Of a DNA stretch of 64,000 nt, positions 26,237 through 36,734 are shown one piece after another. The stretch is from Enorma massiliensis phI (GTDB lineage: Bacteria; Actinomycetota; Coriobacteriia; Coriobacteriales; Coriobacteriaceae), in contig NZ_HE978574.1 in the NCBI RefSeq assembly GCF_000311845.1, positions 1,207,248-1,271,247 on the forward strand, read 5' to 3'. A program made the position numbers and the translations under genes. Each line of letters starts with the position of its first letter. The first letter of the stretch is position 1. Below the pieces are notes generated by a model. The model did no database searches. It saw nothing but the letters and a program-made list of their open reading frames with translations, and was not told the origin of the DNA.

Positions 26237-27511
26237 CTATGCGTCACTCGGTTTATTTTGGTTGAGGAACTTGTCGGGCCTCACTAGGTCGTCGCCGAAG
26301 CGCGCCGCTCGGCCGAAATTCACCGCGCCGCTGCCAAAGCGCTCGCGCACCTTGTCGACGGCAACCGAAAGCTCTCGCTTGCTGCTCGCTACGGCTCCAC
26401 GCTCGTCGACCTCGCAGAACAAATCCGTCTGAACGTCGCCATCGCACCTGAAATCGCTCATGCCGATACCGAGCAACCTAATATGCGTTCCTTCCGTCCA
26501 GATCTCGTCCATAAGCGAGCGCGCGACGGAGACGAAGATGTTCTCGTCGTCGGTGGCATGCGGCAGACGACGCTGGATCGTGCGGCCACTGCCGTAGGAA
26601 TACTTGACCTTCACTGTAACCGTTCGACCCGCCAGCCCGCGCCTGCGCAACCGGCGCCCGACCGATTCGCCGAGCAGGGCAAGGGCCGCATCGATATCAT
26701 CGCGTTCGGTAAGATCCTGGGCAAAGGTGCGCTCGTTGCTTACGGACTTCGTCTCTTCAGGAGCATCGATGGGGGCAACGCTGCTCATCTCGAGACCCGC
26801 GGCGCGATCATGCATAAGCTGTGCGTTCGAGCCGAACACCGTGACGAGGCGCGCCACGGGGGCGGCAGCGAGCTGGCCCAAGGTGTAGATGCCCATCCTC
26901 TTGAGCGATGCCTCCGCCGATGTACCGATGCCGCTCATGGCGCGCACCGGCAACGGCTCTAGGAAGTTTTCCTCGGTGCCGGGCGGAACAATCGTGAGCC
27001 CGTGCGGTTTATCGCGATCGCTCGCGATTTTAGCGACCGTCTTACTGGTTCCCAGGCCAATGGAGCACGTGATGCCGAGCTCGCTCACGCGGCGCGATAT
27101 GCGGCTCGCAATCTCGATAGGGTTCTCGCGCGAGAAGCGGCCCGGCGTGATGTCGAAGAACGCCTCATCGATAGACACTTGATCGACGAAGGGCGTTTCA
27201 TCGGCCAAGATCTCCATGACTTTTGCGCTCATCTCGCGGTAGCGATCGAAATGTCCGCTCGTCCAAATGGCATGGGGGCACAAGCGCTTAGCCTGGGCGG
27301 AAGGCATGGCCGAGTGGACACCGTAGGGTCGCGCTTCGTATGATGCGGTGGAAACGACGCCGCGCCCCTCGGGGGATCCTCCTACGATAACGGGCTTACC
27401 GCGCCATTCAGGGTGATCGAGCTGCTCCACGCTCGCAAAGAAGGCATCGAGGTCCATAAGCCCGATGGCTGGACCTCGCCAATTACCGAAGAGCTCGAAG
27501 ATGTCTTCCAC
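26237..27511 (-). CDS. dinB: DNA polymerase IV (Y-family)
   Basis: An error-prone translesion polymerase. The palm motif [15 protein letters not shown] and the second catalytic acidic pair [11 protein letters not shown] are present, followed by HhH ([17 protein letters not shown]) and little-finger regions. The start is uncertain. GTG 27511 has GGGGGAG nine bases upstream and gives ~424 residues. ATG 27529 and GTG 27541 are in frame but lack a clear ribosome site. The C-terminus has no obvious beta-clamp motif beyond RPDKFL. It is not part of the rpsP operon. Confidence 0.94.
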   Translation of the reverse strand: MEDIFELFGNWRGPAIGLMDLDAFFASVEQLDHPEWRGKPVIVGGSPEGRGVVSTASYEARPYGVHSAMPSAQAKRLCPHAIWTSGHFDRYREMSAKVMEILADETPFVDQVSIDEAFFDITPGRFSRENPIEIASRISRRVSELGITCSIGLGTSKTVAKIASDRDKPHGLTIVPPGTEENFLEPLPVRAMSGIGTSAEASLKRMGIYTLGQLAAAPVARLVTVFGSNAQLMHDRAAGLEMSSVAPIDAPEETKSVSNERTFAQDLTERDDIDAALALLGESVGRRLRRRGLAGRTVTVKVKYSYGSGRTIQRRLPHATDDENIFVSVARSLMDEIWTEGTHIRLLGIGMSDFRCDGDVQTDLFCEVDERGAVASSKRELSVAVDKVRERFGSGAVNFGRAARFGDDLVRPDKFLNQNKPSDA

Positions 27512-27562
27512 CGCGCACCGCTCCCCCATGATCACGGGCACACATGGGTGCCCAAAGCGCTC

Positions 27563-28045
27563 TTAGACCAAGTCGAGCGAAAGCTGCGGAGCATCTCCCC
27601 AGAGCTTCTCGAGCCGATAGTACTCGCGCGCCTCAGGAGTAAACACATGCACGACTACCGAGCCGTAGTCCATGAGAATCCACGTCCGCTGATCGCGGCC
27701 CTCGATGGAGAACGGATGCTCTCCGCATGCCTTGGCCACCTGCTCCTCGATTTCATCGACGATCGTATCGACCTGGCGGTTGTTGAATCCGGTCGCAATC
27801 ATGAAGAAGTCACATACATCGGAAAGCTCGGTGAGGTCGAGCACGACGACGTCCTCAGCCTTCTTATCGAATGCAGCCTGCGCAGCGGCGCGAGCGACCT
27901 CTTCGGCGGCAACACCCGAAGAAGAAAGCGAGGCCGCAGAGCGGTCAACCGAGGCTACGGAGTCATCGCGATCGGGCATGGCGTCAGAGCGGTCGATGGG
28001 CTCGATGAGGGCATCGGTGGCGTCGGTTGCGTTTTCCTGGTTCAT
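27563..28045 (-). CDS. rsfS: Ribosome silencing factor RsfS
   Basis: RsfS binds L14 and blocks subunit joining in starvation. 160 residues. The family core starts around residue 45, with AAFDKKAEDVVVLDLTEL, FFMIATG, QVDTIVDEIEEQV and WILMDYGSVVVHVF. The first ~45 residues are an acidic, low-complexity extension not usual in the family. ATG 28045 has AGGA five bases upstream. It is last in the obgE-nadD-yqeK-rsfS order. Confidence 0.94.
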   Translation of the reverse strand: MNQENATDATDALIEPIDRSDAMPDRDDSVASVDRSAASLSSSGVAAEEVARAAAQAAFDKKAEDVVVLDLTELSDVCDFFMIATGFNNRQVDTIVDEIEEQVAKACGEHPFSIEGRDQRTWILMDYGSVVVHVFTPEAREYYRLEKLWGDAPQLSLDLV

Positions 28046-28080
28046 AGCGTCCTTTCGTTCTGGTCAATCATGTCATAGTG

Positions 28081-28107
28081 GTCAAAATGGGACAGTCCCG
28101 TTTTGAC
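28081..28107. repeat. Palindrome between yqeK and rsfS
   Basis: Arms 28081-28093 and 28095-28107 match over 13 bases with one G-T pair, built around GGGACAGTCCC. The half-site GTCAAAAT recurs at the yqeK stop. No T-run follows. It may be a REP-like element or processing site. Confidence 0.6.
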
Positions 28108-28111
28108 TCAC

Positions 28112-28741
28112 CTATTTTGACAGTACGTAGTGGTTGTAGATGTCGAGGGCCGTAGGATAGAGATATCTCCCAGATTGAATCACATAGACGAGACCTTGGG
28201 AGAAGCACGCGAAAAAGAGCTCGGACAGCGATGAGACCCCCACCATCGACCTGAGCTCGTCTGCGTAGCTACCATGGCGGCCGGGCTCGATGGCATCGGC
28301 CACGAAGACCACCATATCAAGCGGTGTCATGTCGCACGCCCCCACCGTGTGCCGATCGATGGCCTGAAAGACGCCCTCCGGAAGCTCCGGAAAGAGCTCG
28401 GGCAGCTCGTGCGCGGCAACAGGACCATGTAGGAGCGGAGCCGCAAGCTCGGGAGAACCTGCAACATCCACGCCGTAGCGAATGGCGCGTGCAACCACCT
28501 CATCGCTAGAAAGCACCTTATCCCAGTCGTGAAGCAGGCCGGCCGCAACCGCTTCGAAGCGATTGACACCATAGCATCGGGCGAGCCTATCGGCCGTGCG
28601 TGCAACACCGAGCGAGTGCGCATGGCGCTTGCGCGCCTCCTTCATGCGCACATCAAGCAGTCCTTCAATGCGTTCAAGCTCGAGCAGCTCATTTTCGGCA
28701 AACCCCAAGGTAGAGGAAACTGATCCCTGTTCGCGGGACAT
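28112..28741 (-). CDS. yqeK: YqeK-like HD-domain Ap4A hydrolase
   Basis: 209 residues. An HD hydrolase with H..HS in RKRHAHSLGVART, the HD pair in AAGLLHDWDK, and downstream HGPVAAHEL and DRHTVG. The family (YqeK) symmetrically hydrolyses diadenosine tetraphosphate, and nadD-yqeK-rsfS is a conserved neighbourhood. ATG 28741 is preferred; GTG 28747, overlapping the nadD stop, is an alternative. Confidence 0.9.
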   Translation of the reverse strand: MSREQGSVSSTLGFAENELLELERIEGLLDVRMKEARKRHAHSLGVARTADRLARCYGVNRFEAVAAGLLHDWDKVLSSDEVVARAIRYGVDVAGSPELAAPLLHGPVAAHELPELFPELPEGVFQAIDRHTVGACDMTPLDMVVFVADAIEPGRHGSYADELRSMVGVSSLSELFFACFSQGLVYVIQSGRYLYPTALDIYNHYVLSK

Positions 28742-28743
28742 GG

Positions 28744-29430
28744 TCACGCATCCTTTCGGCGGCTATCGCTCTTGCGGTAGAGATGGTTCTTGCGAATATA
28801 CCCAATCACCGATTCCGAAGTGAGGTATCGAGCGCTCTTCCCGAGCGCCACGCGCTGTCGGATATTCGTCGAGCTGATCGCAAGGGCGGGAATCTCGATG
28901 TAGCGAACATCGAACGGAAACCCTGAGGCCTCGATGCGCTCACGCGCTTGGGTGATATCGTATCCAGGCCTGGTGGCTGCGATAAGGGTCGCAAGCTCGG
29001 CGATTTGCCCCGCATCACGCCATGAGACGATATCGAGAATCGCGTCAGCGCCGGTGATGAAGTAGAGATGGACGTTGCTCGGATATTGCTCGCGCAGATA
29101 GGTGAGCGTATCGACGGTATAGGTCACGCCTTCGCGATCGATCTCGAGCCTGCTCGTGTAGAAGGCTTCGTTCGCAGCTGTCGCGAGCACCGTCATCGCA
29201 TACCGGTCCTCGGGACTCGAAACCTCCTGATCGAGCTTGAAAGCCGGCGAGCCTGCGGGCATGAAGAGCACGAGGTCGAGACCGAGCGCCTCGCGAGCTT
29301 GCTCGGCGGTGACCAAGTGCCCGTAATGGATGGGGTCGAACGTTCCGCCCATGATGCCTAGCCGGTACGTTCGATTCGGATCGCTCCCGATCTCGGGAAG
29401 CGCAAGCTTCTTTCGCCCATCCATGAGCAT
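28744..29430 (-). CDS. nadD: Nicotinate-nucleotide adenylyltransferase
   Basis: NadD adenylates NaMN to deamido-NAD in NAD synthesis. 228 residues with the nucleotidyltransferase motifs GIMGGTFDPIHYGHL and ISSTNIRQRV, and FITGADAILDI between them. The start follows the obgE TAG directly; ATG 29424 is a possible alternative. NAD kinase of the same cofactor pathway is encoded at 61 kb. Confidence 0.95.
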   Translation of the reverse strand: MLMDGRKKLALPEIGSDPNRTYRLGIMGGTFDPIHYGHLVTAEQAREALGLDLVLFMPAGSPAFKLDQEVSSPEDRYAMTVLATAANEAFYTSRLEIDREGVTYTVDTLTYLREQYPSNVHLYFITGADAILDIVSWRDAGQIAELATLIAATRPGYDITQARERIEASGFPFDVRYIEIPALAISSTNIRQRVALGKSARYLTSESVIGYIRKNHLYRKSDSRRKDA

Positions 29431-30843
<1,413 letters not shown>

Positions 30844-30844
30844 T

Positions 30845-30883
30845 CAAAAAACGGGAGACCCCTGGTTATCCAGTGGGCCTCCC
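30845..30883 (-). terminator. Intrinsic terminator after rpmA
   Basis: The stem GGGAG..CCC.CTGG pairs with CCAGGGG.CTCCC across an ATAA loop and one bulged A (30853-30883). On the minus strand it is followed by GTTTTTTG. It lies 27 bases beyond the rpmA stop, ahead of obgE. Confidence 0.85.
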
Positions 30884-30909
30884 GAATATGCATGCGTATG
30901 AAGGGGCTG

Positions 30910-31167
30910 TTACGCAGTGGCAGCCGGATGAACGCTCACGCGATGCTTCACACCGCGCTTGTACTCAACGGTACCGTCAACGAGCGCGAAGAGGGTATCG
31001 TCCTTGCCGCGGCCCACATTCTCACCGGGGTGGATGTGCGTGCCACGCTGACGGACGAGAATCGTGCCCGCAGTGACGGTCTGGCCACCGAAGCGCTTGC
31101 AGCCAAGACGCTGACCGCGGGAATCGCGGCCATTACGGGAGGAACCGAGTCCTTTTTTGTGTGCCAT
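30910..31167 (-). CDS. rpmA: 50S ribosomal protein L27
   Basis: 85 residues. The flexible N-terminus [16 protein letters not shown] reaches the peptidyl transferase centre. It begins directly with the mature form, without the cleavable leader of Firmicutes. Motifs [14 protein letters not shown] and [10 protein letters not shown] follow. It lies 28 bases after rplU. Confidence 0.97.
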   Translation of the reverse strand: MAHKKGLGSSRNGRDSRGQRLGCKRFGGQTVTAGTILVRQRGTHIHPGENVGRGKDDTLFALVDGTVEYKRGVKHRVSVHPAATA

Positions 31168-31195
31168 GTCCTACCTACTCTCTCGAAGCCGCGAG

Positions 31196-31570
31196 CTACT
31201 CGGCGGCGGGAGCCTCGGCCGCAGCCTCGGCATCCTTGGTGGTCTTACGGGCAGCGCGCGAGGTAGCCTGGACCTTGGTGATCTTGACCTTGGTGAGCTG
31301 CTGGCGATGGCCCTTGAGACGATGATAGCGCTTGCGCTTCTTGAACTTGAAGACAAGCTGCTTCTCGCCCTTGAACTGATCGACGATCTCGGCCGTGACC
31401 TTGGCCTTGGCAAGCTTAGCGGGATCGGTGACGATCTTCTTGCCGTCGTTCAGGAAGAGGACGGGGAGCTCGACCTTGGAGCCGACCTCGGCGTCAATCT
31501 TCTCGACGGTGATGACATCGTCCTGAGCGACCTTGTACTGCTTGCCGCCTGTTGAAACGATTGCGTACAT
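31196..31570 (-). CDS. rplU: 50S ribosomal protein L21
   Basis: 124 residues beginning MYAIVSTGGKQYKVAQDD, with the basic motif FKFKKRKRYHRLKGHRQQLT. The final ~20 residues form an Ala/Glu-rich extension. ATG 31570 has AAGGGC five bases upstream. A near-consensus promoter lies just upstream. Confidence 0.97.
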   Translation of the reverse strand: MYAIVSTGGKQYKVAQDDVITVEKIDAEVGSKVELPVLFLNDGKKIVTDPAKLAKAKVTAEIVDQFKGEKQLVFKFKKRKRYHRLKGHRQQLTKVKITKVQATSRAARKTTKDAEAAAEAPAAE

Positions 31571-31609
31571 CTTTAGCCCTTCATGCATCTGGTAGTGCAA
31601 CGGTCGAAC

Positions 31610-31638
31610 ATAATAGCAGCTGCGTATTCGTGCGTCAA
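31610..31638 (-). promoter_or_regulatory. Promoter of rplU-rpmA
   Basis: TTGACG (rc of 31633-31638), exactly 17 bases, then TATTAT (rc of 31610-31615), ~35 bases upstream of rplU. Confidence 0.82.
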
Positions 31639-31670
31639 CGGATATTCGCAGAGTCTCCGCAACTCAAGGT

Positions 31671-31771
31671 GGCCGCTTTTACATATGGTCCGCAGCATCA
31701 AACAGTCCTCGCCCTGTAGGCAAAGCCTACAGGGCTGCGAAACTCGCTGCGGACCATAGGTAAAAGCGACC
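31671..31771. repeat. Nested inverted repeat, copy B
   Basis: Outer arms 31671-31696 and 31746-31771 match at 24 of 26 positions. An inner perfect 11-bp hairpin (31711-31721 with 31725-31735, 3-nt loop) sits inside. Read on the minus strand, the spacers are GAGTTTCGCA and GAGGACTGTTTGAT, matching the spacer motifs of copy A at 689-785 although the stems differ. It lies between the stop of the DUF2344 gene and the rplU promoter. Confidence 0.85.
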
Positions 31772-31851
31772 AAAACAGGACTCCGCCAACGGCAAACAGC
31801 AAGTTCGGCTTCACGACTATCTCAAACTCATCAAGAAGCGGAAAGGCGTGC

Positions 31852-32607
31852 TCAGCGCACGTAAAGCGGGTCGAGGTGGGTGCCCTCGCTGGAAAGCGCG
31901 TATTGGGCGGTACGGGTCACCTCATAGCGAGGGATCTGGGTAAGGTGCTGAATGCCCGTGGAGTGAATGGGCGCGTCCGGTGTTCCGTCGAGGTAGTTGT
32001 TGAGCGCTCCAACGAGTACTTCGGGACGGAGTGCCCCATCGTTATCCATGCGGGTATCGAGCGTGAGCAGGAAATGGCCCTCCCCCGCCTGCGCCAGCGC
32101 ATAGCCCGCAAGGGTTCGCGTGAGGTCCAGGCTCTTCTCCTTCTTGCCGCGCAGATACGCTATGGTGCCCTGGACTCGGATGGCTTCCAATGCCTCATGC
32201 ACCATGCTCTCGGTAGCCGATGCGTCACCAGTCCACAGGTTGACTGCATACTCAGCGCAGGTGATGAAGGCCGTCAAGGCGGCAGCGCGCACGTCAACGT
32301 ACCCCACCTTGACAGGAGCAAGGTCAACGGGAGACGCAGCCTTAAGACGCTCGAAAGCTTCGCTCGGGGGAACGAGCTCGGTTAGGAACACGTCGTACCA
32401 TTCGCAATTCGAGGCAGTCCCCACCGGCAACGCCGAGGAGAAACCAGCCCGCATATGGGGTGAAAAGCCCTGGGTGACGGCATAGGGAAGCTGAGCGCGC
32501 CTGATGATGCGCTCAATGGTATGGAGCACCTCGAGATGTCCGAGGTAGCGAAGGCGCCCCTGCTTGACATAGCGAACCCGCAGGCGAAAGAGGGTCTGCT
32601 CGCTCAC
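31852..32607 (-). CDS. TIGR03936/DUF2344 radical-SAM-associated protein
   Basis: 251 residues beginning FRLRVRYVKQGRLRYLGHLEVL with AVTQGFSPHMRAGFSSALPVG, typical of DUF2344. The family is encoded beside, or fused to, the TIGR03960-type radical SAM protein, as here with a four-base overlap. The function is unestablished; the N-terminal motif suggests RNA or tRNA-related substrate binding, which is inference. Confidence 0.85.
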   Translation of the reverse strand: MSEQTLFRLRVRYVKQGRLRYLGHLEVLHTIERIIRRAQLPYAVTQGFSPHMRAGFSSALPVGTASNCEWYDVFLTELVPPSEAFERLKAASPVDLAPVKVGYVDVRAAALTAFITCAEYAVNLWTGDASATESMVHEALEAIRVQGTIAYLRGKKEKSLDLTRTLAGYALAQAGEGHFLLTLDTRMDNDGALRPEVLVGALNNYLDGTPDAPIHSTGIQHLTQIPRYEVTRTAQYALSSEGTHLDPLYVR

Positions 32608-34481
32608 GAACGATCACCTACCAAAACGTTACTCACTCCGAGCGTGGGGCAGATGCCGCACCCGGTGCAGGATGAGCGCGTGCAATCCGCCGTCGTGATG
32701 CCAGCGAGGGCACGGCGCCACTCACGCTCCAAAAAGCCGCGCGACTCGCCAGGACTCACATGCTCCCACGGAAGCCGAGCGTCGAGCTCAAACGAATTCC
32801 GTGCGACCGCGCGCAAGTCGACGCCTGCATCGTGCGCCGCCTCGAGCCAACGGTCAAGCGAGAACTGCTCCGTCCACGCATCGAAGCGCGCCCCACGCTT
32901 CCACGCGCCCATGATAACGGGAAGCATGTCCCGTCCGCCTCTCGAGAGAGCAGCTTCGATGAGCGAGGTGGCCGCATCATGGTAATGGACGCGAATCGCC
33001 CGGTCGTGGACGCTGTCGAGCAGGAGCTTCTGGCGCCTACGGACCTCGTCGTCATCGAGCTGGCCGCACCATTGGAACGGTGTGTGCGCTTTGGGGATGA
33101 AGACCGAAACTGAGATGGAAACCGAAAGCCCGCCGCGCTGGCCTTTGGGAACGACTTCACGGCCGATCTGGAGCACACGCTCAGCAAGCTCACCGATGGC
33201 GATGATATCTTCATCGCGCTCGCCGGGGAGCCCCATCATGAAGTAAAGCTTACAGCGACGCCATCCAGCTTCGAAGGCGGCACGCGTAGCGCGCTCCAAG
33301 TCTTCCTCGGTAACGTTCTTGTTGATGATGTCGCGCATGCGCTGGCTGCCGGCCTCGGGAGCAAAGGTAAGCCCACCCTTCTTCTCGCCCGCGACTTGAA
33401 GGGCCATGTCAACGCCAAAGGAATCCAGCCTCTGCGAAGGAATGGAGACCGAAATCCCCGTGTCTTGCAGGTTGCGATTCAAGCGCTCGAGAATCTGCGA
33501 ACAGCAGGAATGGTCGGTAGTCGAAAGCGAGGTGAGCGAGACCTCATCGTAACCGGTCTCCTTAAGACCCCGCGAAACAGCGGCAACGATTTGATCGGGC
33601 GTGCGCTCTCGAACGGGGCGGTAGGTGATTCCCGCCTGGCAGAAGCGGCACCCGCGCGCGCACCCGCGCAATACCTCGATTGAGAGGCGGTCATGCACAA
33701 GCTCCGTATAGGGCACAACGGATTGGCTCACCGGATCGGTTGCCCCGAAATCGGCAACGACGCGCTTGTACACAACGTCGGGCACATGCTCTCCCTCACG
33801 AGGAACGGTATAGCCATGCACTGTGCAAGCTCCCTCGTGAGACACCTCGTAAAGCGAGGGCACGTAGGTCCCCGGCACGCAAGCAAGGGCGCGCAGCATC
33901 TCCGTACGCGAGGCACCCGCATCACGGAGGCGGCGGTGCTCGCGGCAGAGCTCAACGATATGCTCCTCACCCTCGCCGATGAGGATGCAGTCGAAGATCT
34001 CGGCAATCGGTTCAGGGTTATAGACGGAGGGTCCTCCGGCAATGACAAGCGGGTCGTCTTCTCCGCGCTCACGGGCAAGAAGCGGGATGCCGGCCAAATC
34101 GAGCGCCTCGAGATAGTTGGTTGCGGCCATCTCGTGCGGGACATGAAGCCCCACCACGTCGAAGGACGCTACCGGCGCCGCGCCCTCTAGGGAAAGCAAC
34201 GGAACCCCTGCGGCGCGCATCTCATCTGCCATGTCGATCCAGGGAACGTACGAACGCTCGCATGAAATACCATCTTCGCGGTTGAGCGCAGCGTACAGGA
34301 TGGCAATTCCCTGATTAGGAAGACCGACCTCGTAGACATCCGGATAGATCAGGCACGCGCGGTAATCGGCTTCCTTCGAGGACCGGGTGCCCCATTCGTG
34401 GTCGATATAGCGGCTCGGTTTCTCAACGCGAGCAAGCAAAGGTTGAAGCTGATCGAAGCAATCGCGATAAGCGGTGCGCAC
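32604..34481 (-). CDS. TIGR03960-type B12-binding-like radical SAM protein (GTG start)
   Basis: About 625 residues. The N-terminal region resembles a B12-binding domain (LIYPDVYEVGLPNQGIAILY, VIAGGPSVYNPEP). The radical SAM core has the cluster motif CARGCRFCQAG, then FAPEAGSQRMRD and YFMMGLPGE. The C-terminus has a cysteine set CTRSSCTGCGICP that could bind a second cluster. GTG 34481 has GAGGAG four bases upstream. The reaction is unknown; the position upstream of rplU/rpmA is common in the family. Confidence 0.87.
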   Translation of the reverse strand: MRTAYRDCFDQLQPLLARVEKPSRYIDHEWGTRSSKEADYRACLIYPDVYEVGLPNQGIAILYAALNREDGISCERSYVPWIDMADEMRAAGVPLLSLEGAAPVASFDVVGLHVPHEMAATNYLEALDLAGIPLLARERGEDDPLVIAGGPSVYNPEPIAEIFDCILIGEGEEHIVELCREHRRLRDAGASRTEMLRALACVPGTYVPSLYEVSHEGACTVHGYTVPREGEHVPDVVYKRVVADFGATDPVSQSVVPYTELVHDRLSIEVLRGCARGCRFCQAGITYRPVRERTPDQIVAAVSRGLKETGYDEVSLTSLSTTDHSCCSQILERLNRNLQDTGISVSIPSQRLDSFGVDMALQVAGEKKGGLTFAPEAGSQRMRDIINKNVTEEDLERATRAAFEAGWRRCKLYFMMGLPGERDEDIIAIGELAERVLQIGREVVPKGQRGGLSVSISVSVFIPKAHTPFQWCGQLDDDEVRRRQKLLLDSVHDRAIRVHYHDAATSLIEAALSRGGRDMLPVIMGAWKRGARFDAWTEQFSLDRWLEAAHDAGVDLRAVARNSFELDARLPWEHVSPGESRGFLEREWRRALAGITTADCTRSSCTGCGICPTLGVSNVLVGDRS

Positions 34482-34556
34482 GGCACTCCTCTCATACCGA
34501 TTAATAGAGGCGTGGACCACACAAGGCCACGGATGAAGGAAGACTGGAGGCAAAGG

Positions 34557-35495
34557 TTAGCGAGCGCTGCGGTTATCCGCCGCCTCCTGCACTCCCGCGG
34601 GGCCTGCGGAACCCGATGCCGTCACGTTGCGGGCGAACGAGACCACACGAGATACGCGGGCGTTCACGGGGGCGTAGTCGATCCCGCGTTCATACGCGCT
34701 TGCGAGTGCCCGCCCCATGGCATAGGTTCCTCCAGCAGCCACAAGCGCCTTGACGACGAAGGAAAGCCTGGGGGTAAGGCGGCAAAGGCCCTTAGCAGCC
34801 AAGCGAAGCAGAAGGCCTGAGCCCACAACAGCGGCGACCTCGTAACCGCGTTCAGGCTCAAGCTTATAGCCAAAAATAGCCGAAAGCTTGAGCACCATGC
34901 CGACCTCAGCGATCGTCATCACCGGAAAATCCGCACCCGGAATGAAGAAGAGCGCGCCGGTAGCCATGTTCGTGAGCGCGCAGGAGGTGATGATGCGGTT
35001 CGCAGCAGCGATGCGCATGAACGGGAAATTAGCTGCAAAGGCGACGTCCTTCTCGGTGCGGTCCAAGATCCAACGAGCAAGCGTCTCCAGCAGGTAGCTC
35101 TCATCAGTTGCCGCGATAAGTCCGAGCATGGGGGTATCGGCGGTAATGAACGGCACCTCGATGCTCGATTCGGCAACCACGGCGACCGGGGCACCTGCCA
35201 CGAGCATCTCCTGCACAGCGGGCTGAAGACGCTCGGACCCGCACGAAAGCACAAGTACGACGTCGGTGTCGGCGCGAACCTCGATCGGCGCCTCACCCAA
35301 GCGCTCCACGCGTACGAGAGCAGACGTCGTCTGCGGAACGAGCGCGTCGCGCACCGTCTCGATGACGAACGGCGATGCGGAGCTGTCAACATAGACCGCC
35401 ACGCGCACCGGCGTATCGGAATCCTTCTTTGCCGATGCACCCAGCTTAAGCGCCTGGGCAAGCGCATCGATCGGTAGCCTCATCGCACGTTCCAT
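34557..35495 (-). CDS. Membrane protein with DUF697 (YcjF)-like domain
   Basis: 312 residues. The N-terminal ~150 residues resemble an alpha/beta sensor-like region (VAVYVDSSASPFVIETV, VVLVLSCGSERLQ). The C-terminal half has DUF697-like hydrophobic segments: IITSCALTNMATGALFFIPG, VMTIAEVGMVLKLSAIFGY and VVKALVAAGGTYAMGRAL. DUF697 usually follows a GTPase domain, but no G-motifs are present here. Directly downstream of rodA. The function is unknown; a link to envelope growth is inferred from location. Start 35495 lacks an ideal ribosome site; ATG 35483 is an alternative. Confidence 0.65.
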   Translation of the reverse strand: MERAMRLPIDALAQALKLGASAKKDSDTPVRVAVYVDSSASPFVIETVRDALVPQTTSALVRVERLGEAPIEVRADTDVVLVLSCGSERLQPAVQEMLVAGAPVAVVAESSIEVPFITADTPMLGLIAATDESYLLETLARWILDRTEKDVAFAANFPFMRIAAANRIITSCALTNMATGALFFIPGADFPVMTIAEVGMVLKLSAIFGYKLEPERGYEVAAVVGSGLLLRLAAKGLCRLTPRLSFVVKALVAAGGTYAMGRALASAYERGIDYAPVNARVSRVVSFARNVTASGSAGPAGVQEAADNRSAR

Positions 35496-35510
35496 ACCTT
35501 CCCAAACCGC

Positions 35511-36722
35511 TTATCGGGCGCCCCTGCGACGCCAAATCGATTGGATGATGCCGATAATCAAGCACTGGACAATCATAGACGAAGATCCGAAGCTGATGAA
35601 TGGCAGCGGAATACCCGTGATGGGCATAAGCCCGATGCACATACCGATGTTCTCAAAAATCTGGAACAGCCACATGCCAACGAACCCAACGCACACGAGG
35701 CGATAGAAGAGCGATTCGCATTTGATGGCGATGCGAATGGTTGAGAACATGAGCAGAGCGAAGAGAGCGAGGAGCACGAAGGCGCCGGCAAAACCGAACG
35801 TCTCACAGAGCAGGGCGAACACGAAGTCAGTATGCGCCTCGGGCAGGAAGCCCGAGGTGGATTGCGTCGCATTGCCTATCCCTTTGCCGAAAAACCCGCC
35901 TGAGCCTACGGCGATGAGGGACTGCTGCAGGTTGTACCCCGCGCCGGAGGTATCGGCCTCGGGATCGAGGAACACGAGCAAGCGGTTCATCTGGTAGTTC
36001 TTGATAAATGAGCGGCTATCCCCCAGAACGCCGTCGATGATGGAATCGGTCGCGAGCATGAGCGAGACGAGACCGATGATGAGCGCGAGGGTCATAAGAA
36101 CCCATTCCTTGCGCGCTCCGCTCATCATGATCACGATGGCGCCCGAAACGAACACGACGAGGCCGCTTCCCAGGTCGCCCTGAATGATGACGCATGCGAA
36201 GGGTATCGCGAGCATGCCGCACAGCTTGACGTAATCCCGCAGCGTGTCGATCTTGCCATGGTACTGCGCCCCAAGGGCCGACATGAAAAAGATCGTCACG
36301 ACTTTCACGAGCTCGACGGGCTGGAAGGTGAGGTTGATTAACGGGATGCGTATCCAACCCGTCATGCCCATGGCGCTGTACTGAAGGCCCGGTACGTTGG
36401 GCAGGAACACCAAGACGATATTGATGACCAAAAGCACGGTCGAGAGGTTTTGAAGATTGGAGAAGTCGACGAAACGCCAGGTGAGAAACGCGAGAACAAC
36501 GCCGATGCCGATGCCGAGCAGGTGGCGCGAAAAAGATGCGTCCGCAATCGAGAGCGAGGCCGTCCAGATGACGACGGTGCCAAAGAGCAGAAGGCCGACC
36601 CACGCGATGAGGACACCAAGATGGACCTGGGAGCGGAAGGAGCTCCTTGCCGAGCTCAACGTCTTGTTCACGCGCGACAGGCTGTCTTTGCCGCGAGGTG
36701 CTGCATGAAATCCAGCAGGCAT
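35511..36722 (-). CDS. rodA: RodA-like SEDS peptidoglycan glycosyltransferase
   Basis: 403 residues and about ten membrane helices. SEDS motifs include GMTGWIRIPLINLTFQPVELVKV, QGDLGSGLVVF, the loop QQSLIAVGSGGFFGKGIGN, LPEAHTDFVFALLCE, and the C-terminal GIPLPFISFGSSS. It polymerises glycan strands with its partner PBP2, encoded just upstream (12-base gap). Part of the mreBCD-mrdA-rodA elongation operon. ATG 36722 has GGAGGA upstream. Confidence 0.95.
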   Translation of the reverse strand: MPAGFHAAPRGKDSLSRVNKTLSSARSSFRSQVHLGVLIAWVGLLLFGTVVIWTASLSIADASFSRHLLGIGIGVVLAFLTWRFVDFSNLQNLSTVLLVINIVLVFLPNVPGLQYSAMGMTGWIRIPLINLTFQPVELVKVVTIFFMSALGAQYHGKIDTLRDYVKLCGMLAIPFACVIIQGDLGSGLVVFVSGAIVIMMSGARKEWVLMTLALIIGLVSLMLATDSIIDGVLGDSRSFIKNYQMNRLLVFLDPEADTSGAGYNLQQSLIAVGSGGFFGKGIGNATQSTSGFLPEAHTDFVFALLCETFGFAGAFVLLALFALLMFSTIRIAIKCESLFYRLVCVGFVGMWLFQIFENIGMCIGLMPITGIPLPFISFGSSSMIVQCLIIGIIQSIWRRRGAR

Positions 36723-36734
36723 GGTTCCTCCTTC

